The notes below the pieces were generated by a model. The model saw only the letters and a list, made by a program, of their open reading frames with translations, ran no database searches and was not told the origin of the DNA. A DNA stretch of 64,000 nucleotides from the NCBI GenBank assembly GCA_030847615.1, contig JAUMIR010000002.1:289892028-289956027 (forward strand), in the 5' to 3' direction. The translations under genes were made by a program, and so were the position numbers. The stretch's first letter is position 1. Each line of letters begins with the position of its first letter. Below, piece by piece: positions 46,335 through 58,500 of the stretch. Source of the DNA: Gambelia wislizenii. Its lineage: Eukaryota > Chordata > Lepidosauria > Squamata > Crotaphytidae.

Positions 46335-46340
46335 TTTATT
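46335..46340 (-). terminator. GRHPR: GRHPR polyadenylation signal AATAAA
   Basis: TTTATT on the plus strand, 65 nt after the stop codon, in AT-rich context. A cleavage site near 46310-46325 would give a short 3' UTR, as expected for this gene. Confidence 0.6.
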
Positions 46341-46404
46341 TAATACAGAGCTTGCAGAAATGGGGTCAAAAAGTGAAAATCCATAAACTTGGATTGTTTC
46401 TTTC

Positions 46405-46526
46405 TCACAGCTTGAGTTCACTTGGCATGCTCTCTCCTTTCAAGCCAGCCAGAAGATTGTTGGCAGCCAACACTGACATAGTATTTCTCGTTGCATAAGT
46501 GGCACTTCCGATATGTGGCAAAATTA
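46405..46526 (-). CDS. GRHPR: GRHPR terminal coding exon 9
   Basis: Encodes [20 protein letters not shown], then [19 protein letters not shown] and TGA at 46407-46405. Contains the catalytic His. The SELKL end equals the human C-terminus as I recall it. Confidence 0.96.
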
Positions 46527-49500
46527 CTGTTTGAGACACCAGAGAAAGAGAAACAATTTTACAGAGGAAATCAACCATTTTCTGGTCACTAGTTCCACTA
46601 TTATTGGATTGTTCTACTGACTTCACAAGCTGCTTGTTGACTGATGAAGGCATTTGCTCAAGCAAAACTCATTCCCAATATAATCCGTTTTGAGACCCAT
46701 CCTTTGGTATGCTGGCATCCAAAGGTTTGAGTGCCCTTGTTCCAGGAGACTGATGCAATCCATACCAATCTAGCTACAGTATAAAGATGCTGATATGTTC
46801 ATAGCCCTTAAGGCTGTCTCTCTCTGTCCCACAACCACAAGCCTCCACTTGCTTGTGCCTTGGTAAACCGGTGCAGGAAGATTGAATAAGCAGCACATGC
46901 TTACTTTTGAATAGTAGCCACCAATTTCCCATCACAAATACGGAATGCAAATTAGGTCAACTTACCACAGTTCTTGAGGGAAAGAAGTGGATTATTAGTA
47001 GGCAGAGGTTCTGGGGTTGTAACATCTAGACCAGCTGCTGCAATATGGCCATTGACTAAAGCGTCATAAAGGTCATCTTGATTGACCACAGCACCCCTTA
47101 TCAAAATTAAGTGAGAAAATTAAGGATGGAGTGTGTGTGCACTTGAGACCAGATTTTTCATGTTAGAAATATACATGAGTATTCAGCAAGAGAAACGGGG
47201 CAGGGTTGGTGGGTGGGAAGTTCACTTGGATCATTTTGACACTATAAACACAAGCATGCAGTTTATTACACTTTACATAAATGCCATAGATACGTTTCGC
47301 TATAGCTGGATCCCCCACTATTCCGGGATCCTGTTAGTGATAGCATGTCTTTTTAATTTTGTTTGGTCATTACAAAGGGAGGGGGGATTTGACCTGTTCC
47401 TCATGCAAGGGACCCAGCGCCCTCAAAACCGTCTCTTGCATCCCACTCCTGCAAAACACTTAGTAGCCAGAGGGGACAGCAGAGGATCATTCAAGCTGTC
47501 TATTAGCCCAAGGCACAAGAACAACATCTTCCAGGACCTCTGAAGGACCCCAGGAGGTCCTGGAGGATACCTTTGTCTTTGTGTATCCAGCTATAGGGAC
47601 ATACCCGTGAAGAGTTGAAGTAATATGGAAAGATCCTATCCAGTGCTGCTGGTGCAGGTGGAGTAGAGACATGTATAAACTGGAATTTCCAGTACATAAT
47701 TCCACTGACTACCAGAACAGGGAAACCGTTGCCACACTAGTTGACTGGAGAAATAATTGAGTTGAATTAAGGTGCAGTCACTTTTTCCACCAAGAAGGAT
47801 TTAGCTGCAAAATTGATCAGGGATTAGATAAAAGATGGAAATGCAGCCTAGAATTGGGTGGGGAATCTTTATCCTGTTGGTTTTTCGCTTCCACTCCCAG
47901 AAGGTCCAGCAGGGAATTCTGAGTTGTAGTCCAAAACATCTGGAGTGTTAAGTTTCCCACTCATACACTAAAAGCTACTGCCAAACAAAATACCTCATAT
48001 CAACTCTGGTGTCAACTGTGAGACAGCATGTATGCTTGCTTGGCTGCAAACTCTACTTTGTCTTAGGTAAGCTATTGTTTCTTTGCTGTACAGCAATAAG
48101 AATGCAGTGAAATAGCTGCCTGAGATACTGTACACAAATTGCTTTGACCACAAAGTCACTATCTATGTGTTAAGTACTACTGTTTGTTGCTTTTAAAAAG
48201 GATTTCAAAATGGGACAGCCATGGAGTTAGGCAACTGGTCACTCACTTGTTGGTATAAACACTATGCTCTAGGGAGCCAGCACACTAGAAAAACATCATG
48301 TCCAGTCACTAGTACACTTGCTGGGGAAGTCCTTTGACAACAATTAGGACAAGGGTTGATTTGTGCCTTTTCTACTCATACTTTTGTTGTTACTTTAACC
48401 ATGCTATGCAATGAAGGCACTTTTGTAAAACTACGGGTGGCAACAGTCCTGAACAAAGCTTGGAAAGTTATTTTTTTTAAAGGTAATCCATTACCTAAGT
48501 TACAAACCCACTCCCCCCTCCTGAATTTGTTACTATTGCTGTTATCAGGTTTCTTTGGGATGAGGGGTAACTCACTGCATTTTGTTCATGTTACTTTTTT
48601 GCTACAGGTACTTGTTTTTAAAACAATTTAGGACTGACAGGATAATGCCCTAAAGCTTGAAAAATTCCATTCAAAACCCTGATAAAAGTGCCTACAAATG
48701 CTGCTAAAAATACTGATAAAATATTACTCATGATAAACCCCCATTATTTTTATGTCATTCCCACCCATTGCATTCCTTTTGAAAGGTACCTTTTCAATAC
48801 CCTGACTATCCCCTAAAAGTAATAAGTTGCAGGTAATGACATTACATGTAAAGCCATTACTTCCAAGTTCTGCCCCTGAATCTCAAATTCTGCTCTTCTT
48901 AGCATTTTGGGCTATATATGTTTTCACCTGCTTGTGTTGATGAACACAGCCGTTTTCTTCATCTTGCAAAAGAAGTCTCGATTGCACATCCCCTGGGTGT
49001 CAGGTGTCAGAGAACATGTTACAATGACGAAGTCCGATTCTTCTGCTAGCTTTGCAAGTGGTACTTGAAAAAAAGACAGTGAAATGAACATACTACAGAG
49101 GGTTTCTACCTTTCACTCACTCACTGTCACCAGCTTTTCCTGCTATCAAGACAGCAAGGGCATTCTACTGATATAGTCATGGAGAGGTGATCTCAGGCAT
49201 GCTTGAGTCCACATGATTGGGCTGTGGGTACTCCTTGAACCCCTGAGTGGCATTCATATGAACCAAGACAAACAGACATAAGAGGACAGTTTGTCATATA
49301 GTAAACTATGCTTGTGTACAGCTTTCTCCATAAGGTGAGTTATGTGTAGTGAGCTGAGAATATCATCTGTTGGTAAGTTTCTTTACATTTGTTACTAATA
49401 ACAGGAATACTAGTAATATCTGGAACAGGGCAAGCGATGTTGATTTCAAAAGAATCTCATATACATACTCTTTTTCTTCTGAACTATTTGGTGTTTGGGC

Positions 49501-52500
49501 TTTGAGCAGATCCATGCCAAAACCTAAGAGCTATCCAATTTATGTTGTCATTTGAATAGTTCAATGACTGATCTGCCAAAACATGCATGTTTAACCTGCA
49601 ACTAGCACATATAAGGTTTGGACAGCCCTGAGGTGTGAACCACCCTAGTACTACAGTAGGTATGTCTCATCTTTAACAGCATTTTCATTACTCCTCTCTA
49701 GAAGGAAAGTACTCCTCTCTATGGTGGACAGATTAATGGAGATACTAGGGTTAACACCCACTTGATTAAATTGCTTAGGAGGAGGGATACAAACTCTACT
49801 ACAGAAAGGCCTATTTTCCTTATGGAGATCCTACCACTGTCCACCACCTGGGGTGATCCCATCTCAAATCCCCATACTGTTCGTAAGGGCATTGGCACCA
49901 CCTGGATCCTGTGTGGATCTACTTCCATTAACTTTCTGTATAAGGCAGTTGGTTTTGGCTCTTGGTTTCTACTTTGCTATAACACTGGTAACTATGACCA
50001 ATTAATAAGTCTGGCTATGCAGTTATTCCTTCATTCTTTATTATCTAGCTCATATACAATTCTCCCTTACCAAGTTGTTCACATGCCTCCCTGATACAGC
50101 ACCATCTTCCCAACACCAGTCCTGACTCCCCCTTAGTCTCACTCACCGCCACTCTCATGACAGCATTACCACAATACCTCCTGCTCTAAACCAATCACCA
50201 TCCATGTGCAAATTCCTAACCTCACTCCATATGCAACATTCTACATCTGTCACTTAATCTTTATACACTCCCCTAACCCTTCTTACCTCACATCACAATA
50301 CAAATAAACTACAAAAGAATACCAACTATTGTTAGTTTATATAATGTTAGATTTCTTTCCTCCCTGTAACTGCTTTCAATGAGAAGAAGAGTTACAGAGT
50401 ATTAAAATTAATTTCTGATATTGAAAATAAAAAATGGAAAAGTACAAGCCTACTGAGCATGAAAGAAAAAAGAAGATTTTTTAAATATAAATATTCTTCT
50501 GGTCTATATACATCTCAACAATGCTCTGAAGAAAAAAATAGATATTTAAATAGTCAAAAGTTGCTTATAATAAATTATGAACAAAGGAAAGGTCTGAATA
50601 ATTCTATATAACTATAGCAGAACTAGTTGAGGTGATAAAGAAGATGAAAATGGGTAAGCCTCTGGGCCCTGATGGGTTATCTGCCCAATATTACAAATCT
50701 TTGGAAGATCATTTGATCATTCCGCTATTACAAACTATGAACTTCTGGAGGACAAACTACCAGATTTTTGGATTAACGCTAACATAACCTTGATTCCTAA
50801 AGAGGGATGAGATTTAAAAGAGCCTAAAAATTATAGGCTTATATCACTGTTGAACAATGATTATAAACTTCTCTGCAGGAGATTGTTCACCAAGATCATT
50901 CGGTTTTTGCCAAAAAGATTTCTGAGAATTAATACAAGATGTGTACTGGATATACTCAACTATTTTGAAAAGCATAATGAGAAGCCAATTTGTTTGATTT
51001 TTCTGGAAACGGAGAAAGCATTTGATAAGGCTCATTGGCCATTTATATTTGCAGTTTTGAAGAAGATGAATTTTGGAGATAATTTTATAAAATAGATAAA
51101 CTTAATTTATGACAATCAAAAGGCACAGATTTTGATAAACAGAGATTTGATCATGCCTTATTCAAGAGAGAAGGGAACAAGGCAGGGTTGTCCACCGTCA
51201 TTTTTGCTGTTTTTGTTGTTGATGGAGATACTAAATTGATTTATAAGGCGTGATACAACAATTAAATGAGTACATTTTAAAGATCATATATGTAAACTTA
51301 AAGTTTTTGCAGATGACTTAGTGATATTTTTGGAAAATTAGATTGAGAGCATAGAAATGTTAAATTTGAGACTGAAAGAATTTGGGGACTTGGTGGGTTC
51401 CAAAATAAACAAAGATAAGACTATTATTAACTAAAAACAAAGTGAAAGCAGAAGAGGAAATACTTGCTGAAAAATCTGGTTTTCTGGTTAGGTATCTGGG
51501 AGTGAATATTACAAGTAAGAACTCAAGTATATTTAAAAAATATATTAAAATGAACTTCATAGTTTGACATGTATTGCAAGACTTAGAAAAAACTCCAGAT
51601 TTCATCCAAGTGTGATCCAAAGTTTTATTTCACATGCTTTCCAATTTGATTTCTTTCTACTTGTTAAATTATTTAAACCACAGTTTTCTACTTTTTGGAC
51701 TGTACAAAACAATCACTAGAAAAATGTAGTGTTTAACATTCATGAATCAACTCCTGTAATAGAAATAAAGATAGGATTCTCACCAAACTCTGCATTCAGT
51801 TCCACATCAATTTCAGGTTTGGGATGACGTCCTGCATATAAAAACTTCTTGACTCCAAAAGGTTTCAGACGACATGCTACAGCATGTCCTAGGAACAGGA
51901 GAGACATACACCTCAGGCTGTTATATCACTGGTCAACAGTGCTTCTCCCATAAGACAGAAAAGGAGAGCTTCTGAAAACTGCACCAGCATTTTACAAAAT
52001 GTGTCTGCGAAGATTTACAAAATGTGTCTGTGAAGACCAGAAAATCCATACATATCAAGAGCTTTTTAATTCCATAGTGACAGTTTAACCTAGCGTGGGG
52101 AAATCTGGTCCTCCAGAAGTAGTGGGAGTACAACTCCCACTGGCCCCAGCATGACCAATGGTCAGTACTGTACAGTATAGAAGTCCCAAAGTTCCCTACT
52201 CCTGGTCTCCTGGTCTACAGCAAAATTAAACTCCCAACTGGTCTGCTAGTAGGTGCAGCAGAGAAATTTCTATGGAGAAATTTCTGTAGTGGGGAAGTAA
52301 AAGTGTAAATCAATGTGGACACGTTGTGCCCCTTCTCTCACATATATGAGTCTACTGTGTGATTAAAATCTTAAAAGAAGGTACAGATTTGGTTTGCCAA
52401 ATGTTTACATACACAAGGAATATGTGGTAAATTCTGTCATTGCTATTTAATTCTATAGCTGAAACCCCATCTACACTTGGCTAAGGGCAAACATCTAAAC

Positions 52501-55500
52501 AATACTAAATATTGTGAGACTTACTTCTGATTAAACATGCAAAGGATTGTACTGTTAAGAGAATTGGGGGAAATGTTTCCAAAGCTGTAGAACACCGCTA
52601 TTTTCTGTTCTGAGAGCACAGAAATCTGTGGCTGCCCAGACTGGACTCTAGTTCCCATCAGTCTCAGCCAGCCTGGCCAATGGTGAGGGATGATGGAAGC
52701 ACTAGTTCTTCAGCAACTAGAAGATCACATGTTCCCTAACACTACCCACAGTGTCTTAAAATCTGAAGTTTCTACTGGCTTATTTCAATTCTATACAGTG
52801 CAGAAGGATTTTAAACTAATCAGCACATCTTGGCCTCTTGCAGTTCCCAATGAATCTCCATGTCTATTTGAGTAGCTGGACAAAAATTTGGGATCCTAAA
52901 AGCAGGGGTGAGGGTAGGGCAGGGTGTTGAAACCAAAAAGCTGTGGGACTTTTGGGTGAATTTAAAAGCAAGGTTGGGAATTTCTCCCCCCCCCCCCGGT
53001 ATGTTTTGACCTACAACTCCCGTAAGTTCCACCCAGCAATAAATAAGGGACTGAAGGATGTGTAATTAGCTAACACACATTGGAAGCTGCTTAATGCAGT
53101 GTAGATGTGTAAACTGCTATTGCTTAAAACAATTTGTAAGCCACTCTGATAGTCTTGTGGCTAAAGAGTGGGGTATAAATAAATAAATAAATAAATAAAT
53201 AAACATCTGGAAGGTCAAAGGTCCCTACATGTGATTTAAAGACAACGCACAATGTGGTGTAGTATGGTAAGGTGGATGGGGCAAATTTTAGAATTTATAA
53301 TGATTAGAATCTAACTTCAGACAATGCCTTTAGACATCTCCAGTTTCTTGTGCCTTCCCTGGAAAACACCACCTACTGCAGCTGACAATTGGCAGGTAGT
53401 GTTGCACCTACACGTGAACTTTGCTGTGTAGAGTTGCCACTAATTTCTCTTCGCTTTGAATTCCTTAGTGGAAAGCTTGGGTTAAAATAAAAGCATAAAA
53501 CATGGTTTACCTATTCTCCCCAGTCCTATAATCCCAACAGTGCTGCCAGAAAGTCCATAGCCACACATCCAGAGGGGTTTCCATGTTGTCCAGCCACCAC
53601 TGCAAAAAGAGGACGGTTAGGTAAATTAACACCAAGGATTAAATCCCTGAGCTCATCCTGTTCAACAGACAAGCACCAATACTATGGCAAGAAAAGCCAC
53701 GTGTTCCAGATATGACAGAAGCCTTCTACACATTCTTGGTCACTCTCATACTCAGATATATTTAAGGGCCACTCTAGTCCTCAATTCTTTTACTCTTCCC
53801 CACAATTATATACAGTAAAAATAAAGACCTCTCTAGACTATATCTTACAAGTATTTAATAGCTATTGGACCCAATATTGTCTGTGTACAATGAGCAGCAA
53901 TAGCTCCTAAACTGCACTAGCTTGGTAGCCCCCCACTTCCAAGGTTTATGAACCCTAACACTTCGGGGCCTTAATTCTTCCTCAGCAACCACTGAGGTAA
54001 CTTGAGCAAGGAACCAAGTGTTCACTCATTTCTACTGAAGAAGGGTCTTCTACAAGCTGACATCCCAAACAGTACACATAGCATTTTTACAGCACTTCAG
54101 AATGCTGAAATCATATCACAAGCTTTCTCTCAGTCTTTAAAATAACAACTCTGTAATGCAGGTCACCATTGTTATCTCCCCACATAGTGCAGATGGGAAA
54201 GAGAGGGCAGCTGAGAAAACAGGCTATCCAAGGCAACCTATTGAGGTTGTGGTAGAAGTGGGATCCAAACCAGGGATTTTCTGCTTTACAATTTGGCTTA
54301 GACACCTAGGGGTCAGTTACATGACAGTTTTTAATTCGAAAAATGCCGGCTTAATTCTCTTTCAAACCAGCGCCTACTAGTTTACACAATTTTCTCTAGA
54401 AAGTCATTCATCCGAAAGCTTTCCAAATTTGCAGTTCACATGAGGAGGCGTGGGCTCTGTGATTGACAGTCACGGAGGCCTATCTCTTGCCAGGGTGGAA
54501 AGGACTACGGTGTGGGGGGAGCGGCCAGAGGCCCAATGACAGCCCCAGGCATGGGCACAGCGCAGCGACATTGCTGTCATTGGGTTTAGACCATGACCCC
54601 CCACTGCTGACATCGACCAGAGGCCCTGGTTCAAACAGTCACACCGAGACAGAGTCCTCCAAGGCCAGCATCTTCAGTGTGTGTGTGTGTGTGTGTGTGC
54701 GTGCGTGCGTGCGCACGGGCGTGAACGGAGGCCCAACAACAGCAATGGCGCTGCACTGTTGCTGTCGTTGGGTCTCGGCCGGTGCAGCAGTTTAAACCGC
54801 AATGCCACTCCCGAGGCCTCCCTAAGGCCAGTGCCTTCGATGGGGGGGGGAGGGTGACCAGAGGCCCAACGACAGCAATGGCGCCATGTCTTTGCTATCG
54901 TTGGGTCTTGTCCGAGCCCCCACCCCACGCCGCCCCACAGGCCTCCAAGGCCAGCGCCTTCAATGGGGGGCAGCCGGAGGCCCAACGACAGCAACAGCGC
55001 TGTGCTGTTGCTGTCGTTGGCACTCAGCCATGCCCCCACCCCACACCCCAGAGGCCCTGGATGATGCTGCAGGAGGATAGGCGGGCAGTGGGACTGTCAG
55101 TCCCATCATCACCCGTCCTTTTCCCCACTGGTGCCCCTCCCTCCTTACTTGCCCTTCTCTTCCCATTCGCAAACAGCAAACGGGGCGGGGGGGGATGGAG
55201 GAAGAGATTGCAGTGGAGGACAGGCGGTCAATGGGACTCTGAGTCCCATCGCCCACCTTTCCCCCGCTGTTGCCTCTCCCTCCTGCCTCTCCCTTCTCTT
55301 CCTCATTCGCAAGCAGCCAACAGGGAAGAGAGAGGGGGGAAATGGAGGAAGAGGCAGTAGCTGGGGAAAGGCGGGCAGTGGGACTCTGAGTCCCACCAAC
55401 CACCTCTCCTCCACTGCAGTCTCTTCCTTTACTTCCTTCCCCCTCTCTCTTCCCTGTTGGCTGCTTGCGAATGGGGAAGAGAAGGGAGAGGCAGGAGGGA

Positions 55501-58500
55501 GAGGCAGCAGCGGGGGAAAGGTGGGCGATGGGAATCTGAGTCCCATCGACCGCCTGTCCTCCACTGCAGTCTCTTCCTCCATTCCCCCCCCACCATTCTC
55601 TTCCCCGTTCGCTGTCTGCGAATGAGAAGAGAAGGGCAAGTAAGGAGGGAGGGGCACCAGTGGGGAAAAGGGTGGGTGATGATGGGACTGACAGTCCCAC
55701 TGCCTGCCTGTCCTCTTGCAATATCATCCCGGGGCCTCTGGGGCACTGTTGCTGTCGCTGGGCCTCCGGCTGCCCCCCCATTGAAGGCACTGGCCTTGGA
55801 AGCCTGTGGGGTGGCATGGTGTGGGGGCTCGGACAAGACCCAACGATAGCAAAGACATGGCGCTGTTGCTGTCATTGGGCCTCCGGTCACCCTCCCCCCA
55901 CACACATCGAAGGCAAACCGCTGCACTGGCCAAGACCCAACAACAGCAACAATACGGCGCCATTGCTGTCCTTAGGCCTCCAACTGCCCCCTCCCACACC
56001 AAGGCTGAGACCCAACGACAGCAACAGCAGCAGAACAGGGAAGGGGAAAGCGCTGGGGTGAAAAAATGGTGGTAAAGTTTTGCAAGCCATCCCTTTCAAA
56101 CCCGCCCCCTCTGACCAACGGCCAATGGCATCTCAGCTCTGCTCTGAGCCCCTGCTTCGCAATTGTTGCTGGTAATTCACACAGCCAATACTACGCAACC
56201 TTCCAAAACATTTTTTTAAAAGTCAGGGAAAACTGTGAAAGCTTTTACCACATGACTTTTGTGTTTTTTTGCCCCCCCCCTTCTGAATAAGGCGACTTTG
56301 AACTGAAACATGTGGGAACTATTAGGAGTCTTGGCGAATTCTTAGCCGATTTATTTTGCCATGTAAACGACCCCCTAGTTCACACAGACAGCAACTGTGG
56401 GTAACAGTGAATCTGAACTGAACCATATCAGAAAACAAATGGAAAGCAGCATGACTGAATGCTCCACCAATGAATGAATTTTCTATGGACAAGTGAACAA
56501 ACAAGTATGGCCAAGAAGAACAGATTGGGTTTATCCACCTCTCTAGCATCTAAGTATCCTATTAGGCTTTCTGATATTGAGTACTGGCAAACCAGTGGCT
56601 CAGGGACCAACCAGCACAGGTCTACAGACCACCACTTTGAGTAGCACTATTCTACGTACATGCAGGGCTGGTTTAAGGAATTTTGGGGCCCCCTGCAATG
56701 CTTTACTTTGGGGCCCCCATATGTTTTTCTCAGATCAATGTAACCTAACCTATTCACCATACAGGATGTCCAGATTATAGTAGGACCCCTGTATCCATGG
56801 ATTCATTATCCATGGGACACAAAACAGCACACCTACCATAGAGTCTTCCTAGAAAATGTGTCTTCCCAAGCCCTTTTCTAGGCCCTCCAAGGCAACGCTA
56901 TGGTATTTTAAACCAGAAGTCCCATTATTTTCAATGGCATTCACTATTATTCATGGTTTCAGAATCCACGCCCCCCCCCCCGAACCAATCCCCAGTGGAT
57001 AAGAGGGGCCTACTATATTACATAATTTGCCACCAATAATTTAATTTAAAAACTATATTATAGGCATTAACATAATATTTTTTGTTTATTAGCAATTAAT
57101 GTAATGGTGTAGATTTGCTCAAAGAAAATGAAGAGTAGACTACAAGCTAAACATGAGTTAGCAGTGTGATGCAGCAGCAAAAAATGCCAATGCGATTCTA
57201 GGCTGCATTAATAGGAATAGTGTCTAGATCAAGGGAAGTAATAGTATCACTCCATTCTGCTTTGGTCAGACCTCACCTGGAATACCGTTTCCAATTCTGG
57301 GCACAACAATTCAAGAAAGTTACTGAGAAGGATGGTGCGAGGTCTGGAAGCCATTATGTCCTATGAGGAATGGTTTAGGGAGCTGGGTATGCTTAGAGAC
57401 AAGGACATGGAGCAATCAACTCAGACTACAGGAAAAGAGAATCCACCTAAACATTAGGAAGAACTTCCTGACAGTAAGAGCTGTTTGGAAGTGGAATACA
57501 CTGCCTTAGAGTGTGGTGGAGTCTCCTTCTTTGGCTTTTTTAAAACATAGGTTGGATGGCCCTCTGTCAGGAATGCTTGGATTGTGTGTTCCTGCAGAGC
57601 AGAAGCTGATCGGATGGGATCGCTGTTGGGGTCCCTTCCAGCTCTATGATTCTATGATTCTAGGCTGCATTTAGAGCCTGGGAACGTTACTCTAGGATTA
57701 CACCTCCCAGAATCCCCCTGCCAGCACCCTTCTCAAGGTCTGGTTGCATTGTTCCTTTTCCAGTATTCTCTAGCCCAGTGGTTCTTAACTTGGGGTCCGC
57801 AATGTCCTCACAGGGGGTCCACAAAGGCTTGAAGACTGCTTGGCCCACCTCCTCCCTGTAGCCACATGACAGGAGCCAAGGCAAAGGCTGGCTGGCTTGG
57901 CCTGCACATTGCTATTCAATCCACTCCAGCCACAAACTTGCAGGAAGAAGCAAGAGTTTCTCTGAGGGAAAGTTTAATGGATGATGTAATTGTATTGTTG
58001 TTGTTGTTAGCTATTATTATTAGCTATTATTATTAGGGTTTTAAATCTTGAGTTGAGTCTTGGGGCAACAAAAGATATTTAAAGGGGGTCCCTGGTAAAG
58101 AAAAGGTTAAGAACCACTGCTGTAGCCCAATGGCTCTCACATAACACTAATGGGATACTGGTGTTTTAGTGACAACAATTAAACCATTGTTCCCAGTAAT
58201 ATTACTCCTAATTTTAATTTATATTCTTTATATTCTTCTGTTAAAAGAGCTAGAGTGTTGTAGAAGTTTCAGCATTGCCCTATGACTGTGGAGACCAGGG
58301 TTTAAATCCTTACTCAGCCATGAAATACCCACTGGCTGACCTTGGGCAAGTCACACTGTCTCAGCCTCAAAGGAAGTCAAAGGCAGACCCCCTTTGAACA
58401 AACCTTCCCTAGAAAACCCCATGGTAGGTTGGCCTTACTCAGAAATGACTTGAAGGCACATGGGCAAACACACAGATTTCTTTTGCAGGCTGAACTCAGT

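Larger units (their letters stand above)
54309..56374. mobile_element. 2.07-kb nonautonomous DNA transposon containing a large palindrome
   Basis: Flanked by CTA at 54306-54308 and 56375-56377. Terminal inverted repeats GGGGTCAGTTACATG on the left and GGGGTCGTTTACATG read from the right, followed on both sides by a CGGCTTA/TCGGCTA-like subterminal match. A 3-bp CTA duplication would suit a PIF/Harbinger-like origin, but superfamily is unproven. The interior is GC-rich and palindromic (see 54730-56030). No transposase seen. In GRHPR intron 4. Confidence 0.75.

Noticed and set aside
54463..56099. Several frames up to 285 codons on both strands
   Set aside because: Mirror-image products of the large palindrome; the same peptides appear on both strands, which is the signature of an inverted repeat.
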